A stretch of 64,000 nt of DNA from JBBRHQ01 sp963781345. Its GTDB lineage: Bacteria > Actinomycetota > Thermoleophilia > Solirubrobacterales > 70-9. The notes under the pieces were generated by a model. The model saw nothing but the letters and a program-made list of their open reading frames with translations, ran no database searches and was not told the DNA's origin. Where the stretch lies: positions 310,001-374,000 of the forward strand of contig CAWAFQ010000014.1 of the NCBI GenBank assembly GCA_963781345.1, written 5' to 3'. Shown piece after piece: positions 56,541 to 64,000 of the stretch (positions are counted from its first letter, which is position 1; each line of letters starts with the position of its first letter). The position numbers were made by a program, and so were the translations under genes.

Positions 56541-58243
56541 GTGAGACCGAGCTTGGAGACTCCCCGGGCAGCCGAGACATCCGCGCGCCAAGAAGCCGCA
56601 ATTGCGGAGGATGCGGCTGTTCGCGCCGCCGAGGCGTTCGACCCCGGCGAGGAGCCGATCGCCGAACCAGCTCCGGGGCGGCAGGCGGGGCGGATCGCCC
56701 GCTCGACCGCCTTCTTCTCGGTCGCCACCGCCGCCTCGAGAGTGGCCGGCCTCGTCCGCGAGATCTTCGCCGCCAGCTATTTCGGCGTGAAGGGGCCGAT
56801 GTCGGCGTTCACGATCGCCTTCCAGGTCCCCAACCTGATCCGCAGCCTCTTCGCCGACGCCGCCCTGCAACCGGCATTCGTCCCGATCTTCACCGAGCAG
56901 CTGGAGAAGCGCAATTACCGCGAGGCGTTCAGGCTGGCGTCGACCCTGCTGCTGCTGGTGACGATCGTCCTCGGCGCGATCACCGCGCTCTTCGTGATCT
57001 TCGCGCCGCTGATCATGCCGCTGTTCGCGCCCGGGTTCACCGGTGAGATCAAGGACCTGACGATCACCCTCTCGCAGATCCTCTTTCCGATCCTGATCCT
57101 GCTCGGGCTCAGCGGGGTCGTCGTCGGCATCCTCAACAGCTACGACCGCTTCGGCGCCTTCGCGATCGCGCCCCTCTTCTGGAACGTGACGATCATCGTC
57201 GTCCTCGTCGCCCTCGTCCCCCAGTTCGAGGGCAACGACCGCATCTACGCCTACGCAATCGGAGTCCTCGCGGGAACCCTGGTGCAGCTGCTGATCCCGG
57301 TCTTCGACCTGCGCAACACGCCGTTTTCCTTCAGCTGGAGCTTCGCCTGGCGAAACCGCGACGTGCGCCGGGTGCTGCTGCTGATGCTGCCGGTGACGAT
57401 CAGCCTTGGGCTGATCAACTTCAACCTGCTGATCAACAGCTTCTTCGGCAGCCTCGTCAGCGGCGAGGGGGACCTCGCCCGGCCGCGATCGACAAGGCCT
57501 TCCGCATCTACCAGCTGCCCCAGGGGATCTTCTCGGTGGCGATCGCGACCGTCCTCTTCCCGACGCTTGCGCGCTTCGCCGCCCGCGGAGCGACCGACGA
57601 CCTGCGCTCGACAATGGCCAACGGGATGCGTCAGATCCTCTTCGTCCTGCTGCCCGCCGCGGCCGCGGTGCTGGTTCTCTCCGAGCCGATGATCCGCCTC
57701 GTCTACCAGCGGGGGGAGTTCACGCCGTCACAGACGACCCTGGTGGCGACGGCGCTCTTCTGGTTCGCTTTCTCGCTGCCCACCAACGGCCTCTTCCTGC
57801 TGCTGACGCGGACGTTCTTCAGCCTCCAGAGACCCTGGGTCCCAACAGCGATCGCCGGGGCGAACCTGGCGGTGACCGCGATCGCCGCGGCCCTCCTCTA
57901 CAAGCCGTTCGGGGTCGCCGGCATCGTCGCCTCGACGGCGATAGCCACGACTGCCAGCGTCATCGCCGAGTGCGTGATTTTGCGCCGGGAGCTCGGCGGC
58001 CTCGATCTCGGTCGGTTCGCCTTCTCCGCGGTCCGGATCACGATCGCGGCGGCGGCGCTGGGGGCGGTCAGCTACACCGTCTGGGACGTCCTCGACCAGC
58101 AGCTCGGACGCTCGCTCGCAGATCAGGTGATCTCGCTTAGCGCCGCCCTCGCCGCCGGAGGCCTCGTCTATCTGGCCGCTGTCTGGGCCCTGCGGGTCCC
58201 CGAGCTCGAGCAGATCATGCGGCTGCTGCGGCGCGGCGGTTGA
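56541..58243 (+). CDS. murJ: Lipid II flippase MurJ, frameshifted
   Basis: About 567-residue MATE-like membrane protein that flips lipid II to the outer face. After a polar N-terminus of about 50 residues come RIARSTAFFSVATAASRVAG and LIRSLFADAALQPAFVPIFT, then about 14 helices. A one-base deletion near 57482 (between GEGDLA and AAIDKAFRIYQLPQGIFSVA) splits the frame; both parts are otherwise intact. Residues in the second part include LFWFAFSLPTNGLFLLLTRT. The start is GTG at 56541; TTG at 56553 is an alternative because the -10 box lies so close. Confidence 0.88.
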
Positions 58244-58253
58244 GACCGCGGCG

Positions 58254-60311
58254 ATGCTGAGCACCTCCAGGTACCTGCTCGGCGCCGGCGAGATCGCGGT
58301 CCTCGGCGGGGCCGCGGTTCTCGGCGCCTCGCGCCTGCGCTCGCGGCTCGTGGCCGGCTTCAGCGGCGCTCCGGCCTGGCATCGCGACCGCGGTGATCGC
58401 GGTCGCGATTCTGATTGGGTGCGCGCAGCTGCTCGGGCTTCTCGGGCTCTTCGAGCCGCTGCCGTACCTGATCGCGGTCACGGTCGTGGGCGTCGTCCTT
58501 CGCCTCCGGGTGGCTCCCGGGACGGGAGCGCCGAGCGGCCGCCCGCCCCCGACCCGGGGATGCCGATGCGCCTCGCCGGCCTTGCGGTCGCCGGCATCGT
58601 CATCGCCCATTTCTGCATCGGCGTGCGGCTGCGGCTGAGCACCGGGATGACCGGGTTCGACACCACCTGGTACCACGCCCCGTTCGCCGCCGGCTTCGCC
58701 CAGAGCGGCAACACGTTCGAGATCCAGTTCATCGCCCCGCAGTTCCTCTCCTGGTTTTACCCGCAGAACTCGGAGCTGGTGCACGGCATCGGGATCCTCG
58801 CCTTCTCCCGGGACCTTCTCTCGCCGCTGCTCAACCTCGGGTGGCTGCTCGGCTGCCTCACCGCCGCCTGGTGCATCGGTCGCCCCCACGGTGCCGGCCC
58901 GGTCTCGCTCGCGGGGGTCGCGCTCGTTCTCGGCAGTGGCGCCCTCGCCGACCAGGCCGGGGAGGCGCGCAACGACATCGTCGCGATCTTCTTCGTCCTC
59001 GCGGCGCTGGCGGTCGCAATCAACGCCGCCGCGGCGGCGCGGGCGGGACGGGGGCTGCCGCTCGGCGCGATGGCGCTGGCCGGGCTCGCGGTCGGGCTCG
59101 CCGCCGGCACCAAGGTCAACTTCCTCGCGCCGGCGCTGGCGCTGGTGGTCTCACTGGTGGTGATCGCGCCCCGCGGTGAGCGACTTCGGGCCCTTGCCGC
59201 GACCGCGCTTCCGGCGCTTGCAGGCTGCGGCTTCTGGTACCTGCGAAACCTCGTCCACGCCGGCAACCCGCTCCCATGGATCAAGGACCTCGGCCCGGTC
59301 TCGCTGCCGGCGCCGGAACAGGCGATCGGCGGTCGCCAGGGCTTCGGGATCCTCCACTACCTGACCGACTCGGGGGTCTGGTCGGACTGGTTCTTCCCGG
59401 GCCTGCACGAGGGCCTCGGCGTGCTCTGGCCGCTGATCGTCGCCCTGGCCCTGGCAGGGTGCGTGCTCTGCGCCGGGCGCCGCTCGGAGCCGGCCCTGCG
59501 CGCCTGCGCGGCCGTCGGCCTCGTCCTCGCCGCCTCCTGGCTCGTCGCCCCGACCTCGGCGTCGGGGCCCGACGGGCAGCCGCTGGGCTTCGTCTCCGGC
59601 CTGCGCTACCTGGCGCCATCGCTCGCGATCGGGCTGGCGCTGCTGCCTCTGGCGCCGCGGCTGCGGGGGCCGGCGGCGCGCTGGTGCGTCCTCGGAGCCC
59701 TCGCCGTACTGCTGCCCTTCACCGCCGCCTCCGGCGAGCCCTGGTACTCGGGCTACCTGGCGGCAGCGCTGCTCGCCGCGGCGATCCTGGTCGCGCTCGC
59801 CGTCCTGATCGGCTCCGGCCGCCCCGCCGCCCACCGGCGGGCGGCGCTGATCGCCGCCGCCGTGGCCGCCGCCCTTCTCGTCGCCGGCGGTGTCCGCGGC
59901 CAGCGCACCTACCTCGAGAACCGCTACGCGAAGCCGGGGTTCACCGTCGCCGGCCTCGACGCCGCCTTCAAATGGGCCAATCCGGTCTCCGGCGCCCGGA
60001 TCGCGACCACCAGCACCCGCACCTACCCGCTCTTCGGCACCGACCTCTCCAACCGCGTCCGCTACGTCGGCATCCACCGGCCCAACGCCGGCTTCGTGCC
60101 CCCGACCAGCTGCCGCGCCTGGCGCCGGGCGCTCAACGACGGCGATTACGACTACGTCGTCGTCACCCGTGACCGGATCGAGCCGGGCAGGCCGCCCTAC
60201 CCGCCCGAGGCCGCCTGGACCGCCTCGGACCCGGCGGCGACCGTCGTCCTGCGGGTGCCGCCGACGGTCGTCTTCCGCCTCGACGCGCCCCTCGACCCGG
60301 CTACCTGCTGA
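58254..60311 (+). CDS. Glycosyltransferase-39-like polytopic membrane protein, frame-disturbed
   Basis: About 685 residues with a dozen helices and large outer loops, in the style of GT-C glycosyltransferases that use polyprenyl-phosphate sugars (first loop DTTWYHAPFAAGFAQSGNTF, then IQFIAPQFLSWFYPQNSELV). The full-length frame is open, but residues about 42-100 are Arg/Gly-rich nonsense, while the +1 frame there reads a good helix (AVIAVAILIGCAQLLGLLGL, FEPLPYLIAVTVVGVVLRL). So one shift near 58380 and a compensating one near 58550 are likely. The sugar donor and acceptor are unknown. It follows murJ by ten bases. Confidence 0.65.
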   Translation: MLSTSRYLLGAGEIAVLGGAAVLGASRLRSRLVAGFSGAPAWHRDRGDRGRDSDWVRAAARASRALRAAAVPDRGHGRGRRPSPPGGSRDGSAERPPAPDPGMPMRLAGLAVAGIVIAHFCIGVRLRLSTGMTGFDTTWYHAPFAAGFAQSGNTFEIQFIAPQFLSWFYPQNSELVHGIGILAFSRDLLSPLLNLGWLLGCLTAAWCIGRPHGAGPVSLAGVALVLGSGALADQAGEARNDIVAIFFVLAALAVAINAAAAARAGRGLPLGAMALAGLAVGLAAGTKVNFLAPALALVVSLVVIAPRGERLRALAATALPALAGCGFWYLRNLVHAGNPLPWIKDLGPVSLPAPEQAIGGRQGFGILHYLTDSGVWSDWFFPGLHEGLGVLWPLIVALALAGCVLCAGRRSEPALRACAAVGLVLAASWLVAPTSASGPDGQPLGFVSGLRYLAPSLAIGLALLPLAPRLRGPAARWCVLGALAVLLPFTAASGEPWYSGYLAAALLAAAILVALAVLIGSGRPAAHRRAALIAAAVAAALLVAGGVRGQRTYLENRYAKPGFTVAGLDAAFKWANPVSGARIATTSTRTYPLFGTDLSNRVRYVGIHRPNAGFVPPTSCRAWRRALNDGDYDYVVVTRDRIEPGRPPYPPEAAWTASDPAATVVLRVPPTVVFRLDAPLDPATC

Positions 60312-60341
60312 GCCAGCTCCCTGACCCCGCCGCCCTGCCGA

Positions 60342-60419
60342 CCCCGCCCCGGCGCGCCGAGACTTACCTTACGGACCGTATAGCGGCCAAAACGTAAGAC
60401 TCGGCCTCCGGGGGCGGGG
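60342..60419. repeat. Symmetric interrupted palindrome
   Basis: Paired segments from outside in: CCCCGCCCC/GGGGCGGGG (60342-60350 with 60411-60419), a 5 by 5 loop, GCCGAG/CTCGGC (60356-60361 with 60400-60405), an A-A mismatch, and CTTAC/GTAAG (60363-60367 with 60394-60398). The 26-nt loop contains a further mini-palindrome, TACGGACCGTA. It lies between the glycosyltransferase stop and the next gene and could terminate transcription. Confidence 0.7.
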
Positions 60420-60454
60420 AGGAGTGCGCCGGCGGGTGCTGAACAGGGGCAGCC

Positions 60455-61210
60455 ATGCGCTCAAGAATCCGAAGTCACGCGACCTATGCCAACGTCACCG
60501 CGACGCTGGCCCTGTTCCTCGTCCTCTTCGGGGGCGCGGCTTTCGCCGCCTCAAAGGTGGTCAACGGCTCGAAGCTGAAGAACCGCAGCGTCGCCGCCGC
60601 AAAGGTCAAGAAGAACACCCTCACCGGGACCGAGATCAACGAGGCGAAGCTCGGCAAGGTCCCGAAGGCGGCGCAGGCGGACAGCGCGATCAACGCGACC
60701 AACGCCGCCAACGCGACGAACGCGACCAACGCCGCCAACGCGACCAACGCCGCGGCGCTCGGCGGCACCCCCGCCTCGGGGTTCCTTCAGGGCTCCGGCA
60801 AGGTGCTCTCCAAGCGCGCCTTTCTGAACACCAGCAGCCCGGTGACGTCGATCCTCTCGCTGTCCGGCTTCGGTGACCTGCAGCTGACCTGCAACTCCAC
60901 CGCGACCACCTCTCAGCTGCTCTACAAGAACACGACGAGCAACTTCGAGACCGCATCGATCGCGCCGATCGGCGGCGTGTCAGGCGCGCTCTATGAGTCC
61001 GACGCGTCGATGGGCCTGAATGCGCAGGTCACGACACCATCCTTTACGACCCCCCCGATCGCCCCCGCGACCGAATCGGCCGGCACGTTCATGTTCAACG
61101 TCGCCGTCAACGGATCGTCAACCGCGGTCGCGAGCGCGATCATCAGCGTCAACAACCCCGGCGGCTCGATCGCCTGCCGCTACCAGGTCCAAGCGTTCGT
61201 CTCGACCTAA
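60455..61210 (+). CDS. Secreted protein with heptad-like and Asn-Ala-Thr repeats
   Basis: 251 residues. The signal peptide lies in YANVTATLALFLVLFGGAAF. A helical-repeat segment follows (VNGSKLKNRSVAAAKVKKNT, LTGTEINEAKLGKVPKA), then a low-complexity stretch built from NATNAA and NAT units (residues about 80-100) and a beta-rich C-terminal domain of about 130 residues (FGDLQLTCNSTATTSQLLYK, FMFNVAVNGSSTAVASAIIS) with two Cys. Proteins with this start and K-x-x-x-L repeats are, to my knowledge, abundant in Solirubrobacterales, with unknown role, probably surface-exposed. The ATG at 60455 has AGGGGC just upstream. Confidence 0.75.
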   Translation: MRSRIRSHATYANVTATLALFLVLFGGAAFAASKVVNGSKLKNRSVAAAKVKKNTLTGTEINEAKLGKVPKAAQADSAINATNAANATNATNAANATNAAALGGTPASGFLQGSGKVLSKRAFLNTSSPVTSILSLSGFGDLQLTCNSTATTSQLLYKNTTSNFETASIAPIGGVSGALYESDASMGLNAQVTTPSFTTPPIAPATESAGTFMFNVAVNGSSTAVASAIISVNNPGGSIACRYQVQAFVST

Positions 61211-61246
61211 GTCGGCGACCCGGGTCGCCATACTCCGCGGTCCCCC

Positions 61247-63031
<1,785 letters not shown>

Positions 63032-63039
<8 letters not shown>

Positions 63040-63487
63040 CGGCGCGGGTGGTGACAGCGGGCAGGCCCGCCGCAACGTCGAGTTGACGGAGGCGGCGTTC
63101 GTTGCCTTCGCCGAGCAGGGGCCGTCCACGGTGACCGAGGTCCTCGACCCCGAGGTTGAGGTCCACTCCGAGCAGACGATGGCGAACGCCGGCACCTTCC
63201 ACGGGGTTCCCGGCTATCTGCGCTGGTCCGAGCGCTGGTTCGAAGCCTGGGATGAGTTCGAGATCGTGGTCGAGATGATCGAGCCGGTCGGCGAGAGCCA
63301 CGTCGTCGCCAGCTGCCGCCAGGCTGCCCGCGGCCGCTCGAGCGGCGTTCCGGTCGAGATGCCCGCCTGCTACATGTTCGAGATCAGCGAGGCCAGCGTG
63401 GTTCGCTTCCACCTCTATAACAGCCGCGACGAGGCGATCGCCGAGGCGAGGCGCGGCGAGGCGGGGGAGCCGACCTCCTTCGGCTAG
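63032..63487 (+). CDS. NTF2-like/SnoaL-type protein
   Basis: 151 residues with the cone-shaped NTF2-like pattern: an N-terminal helix (NVELTEAAFVAFAEQGPSTV), strand DPEVEVHSEQTM, helix YLRWSERWFEAWDEFEIVVE and final strands VEMPACYMFEISEASVVRFH. It could be a small isomerase, cyclase-like enzyme or binding protein; no catalytic set is clear. The ATG at 63032 lies within the lepA end (GATGAGTAG), so it is coupled. It converges with ybjQ, overlapping it by four bases at the stops. Confidence 0.8.
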
Positions 63488-63807
63488 AAGGTCTGCTTGA
63501 GGCGGACCGCGGTGCCGTAGGCACAGATCTCGGTCCAGGTCGTTCCGAGCTCGGAGGTGTCGAAGCGGAAGGCGAGGATCGCGTTGGCCCCCTTCGACTC
63601 CGCCTCCTCGACGAGGCGGTCGGTCGCGTGGGCGCGCCCCTCGGCCAGCATCTTCGTCATCCCCTTGAGCTCGCCGCCGCGAAGGGATTTCAGCGAGGCT
63701 CCGATCTGGGAGCCGATGTTGCGCGAGCGCACGGTGAGGCCGAAGACCTCGCCCAGCACCTCCTCCACCTCGTGGCCGGGAACGTCGTTCATCGTCGAGA
63801 TCAGCAT
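63484..63807 (-). CDS. YbjQ/UPF0145 family protein
   Basis: 107 residues that match the UPF0145 heavy-metal-binding-domain-like family: TMNDVPGHEVEEVLGEVFGL, RNIGSQIGASLKSLRGGELK and SKGANAILAFRFDTSEL are the usual blocks, with a C-terminal ICAYGTAVRL. The family forms pentamer-like beta assemblies; its role is unknown. Start ATG at 63807, seven bases after TAGGGT on the minus strand. Confidence 0.9.
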   Translation of the reverse strand: MLISTMNDVPGHEVEEVLGEVFGLTVRSRNIGSQIGASLKSLRGGELKGMTKMLAEGRAHATDRLVEEAESKGANAILAFRFDTSELGTTWTEICAYGTAVRLKQTF

Positions 63808-63814
63808 GGGCGCG

Positions 63815-63820
63815 ACCCTA
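63815..63820 (-). promoter_or_regulatory. Leaderless -10 box (TAGGGT) of ybjQ
   Basis: TAGGGT on the minus strand, seven bases before the ATG at 63807. Confidence 0.5.
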
Positions 63821-63866
63821 GACGATCTGTTCCGGGCCGTCCAGGGCCCCGGCGAGCCGTCTCGAT

Positions 63867-63872
63867 TAGGAT
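63867..63872 (+). promoter_or_regulatory. Leaderless -10 box (TAGGAT) of the last gene
   Basis: TAGGAT, nine bases before the ATG at 63882. Confidence 0.5.
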
Positions 63873-63881
63873 CGCCACTCG

Positions 63882-64000
63882 ATGGCCATCAAGACCGAAG
63901 CGATAGGCAAGCAGTGGCCGGCCGCCACCTACCAGGCGAGCCGGGCGAAAATCGCCGAGTACGCGGCTGCGATCGGGGCCACCAACCCGGTCCACTTCGA
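63882..64000 (+). CDS. MaoC-like dehydratase N-terminal domain, cut by the window end
   Basis: The 39 visible residues (AIKTEAIGKQWPAATYQASR, then AKIAEYAAAIGATNPVHF) resemble the start of MaoC-type hot-dog-fold hydratases, especially the FAS1-like N-terminal domain of the HadA/HadC type, where the pattern is KxEYAxAxGxxNPVHxD. The catalytic residues lie in the missing C-terminal part. It has a leaderless box nine bases upstream and diverges from ybjQ. Confidence 0.7.
   Translation, partial: MAIKTEAIGKQWPAATYQASRAKIAEYAAAIGATNPVHF

Overview
The window looks like a chromosomal segment of a GC-rich, rod-shaped, Gram-positive-type actinobacterium. My best guess is the class Thermoleophilia (Solirubrobacterales or Gaiellales-like). 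That guess rests on strong G/C bias at third codon positions, GTG and TTG starts, many leaderless TAnnnT promoters, a complete MreBCD-PBP2-RodA system, and a secreted protein of a type I associate with that class (N-terminus YANVTATLALFLVLFGG at 60455, followed by Asn-Ala-Thr repeats). The taxonomic call is inference, because there is no rRNA gene in the window.

Layout. 0-4.9 kb: a frameshifted PPK2 polyphosphate kinase, a small membrane protein, a holin-like membrane domain fused to an alkaline-phosphatase-fold domain, and a CPA1 sodium/proton antiporter. 4.9-14.5 kb: a lipid kinase, an amphi-Trp protein, an alpha/beta hydrolase, a flavin amine oxidase, a secreted unknown, a GH15 glucoamylase/trehalase, CtaG, and a badly frameshifted membrane/spermidine-synthase fusion. 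14.5-24 kb: the protein quality-control genes tig, clpP and clpX. They are separated by a molybdopterin oxidoreductase, an 81-bp tandem repeat array, an M23 peptidase, a hydrolase, a GNAT acetyltransferase and a beta-helix protein. 24-30.9 kb: an EAL-domain remnant, valS, folC, two small or secreted proteins, a zinc-ribbon membrane protein, ndk and maf. 31-39.3 kb: mreB-mreC-mreD-mrdA-rodA, then rng, rplU and rpmA. 39.5-45.2 kb: obgE-proB-proA-nadD-rsfS, a DivIVA-like coiled-coil gene and tRNA-Ala(GGC). 45.4-48.1 kb: a SpoIIM-like membrane protein, a receiver-like/DUF3052-like protein, and an ArsR-SRPBCC-VOC operon. 48.1-60.3 kb: a palindrome-rich leader, leuS, a cupin, comEA-comEC-holA, lapA and rpsT on the opposite strand, murJ and a glycosyltransferase-39-like membrane protein. 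60.3-64 kb: the secreted repeat protein, lepA, an NTF2-like protein, a YbjQ protein and the start of a MaoC-like gene.

How the genes work together. The core genes cover protein folding and degradation (tig, clpP, clpX), cell elongation and wall synthesis (mre genes, mrdA, rodA, murJ), translation (valS, leuS, rplU, rpmA, rpsT, obgE, rsfS, lepA, tRNA-Ala), proline, NAD and folate metabolism (proBA, nadD, folC) and DNA uptake/replication (comEA, comEC, holA). Accessory genes sit between these blocks.

The most unusual content is in the DNA architecture, not in a new multi-gene system. There is a TAnnnT hexamer 6-10 nt before the start codon of 19 genes. There is an in-frame palindromic insertion inside valS. 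Two copies of a 49-nt hairpin element occur 25 kb apart, one of them at the point where a DUF3052-like domain is cut short. There is an 81-bp (27-codon) repeat array after clpP and very large palindromes before leuS. Several core genes (clpX, maf, folC, the spermidine-synthase fusion) lack an ATG, GTG or TTG start. Single-base frameshifts are concentrated in 0.6-15.5 kb and 57-62 kb, which suggests local sequence errors. I found no CRISPR array, prophage, insertion-sequence transposase or obvious defence island.
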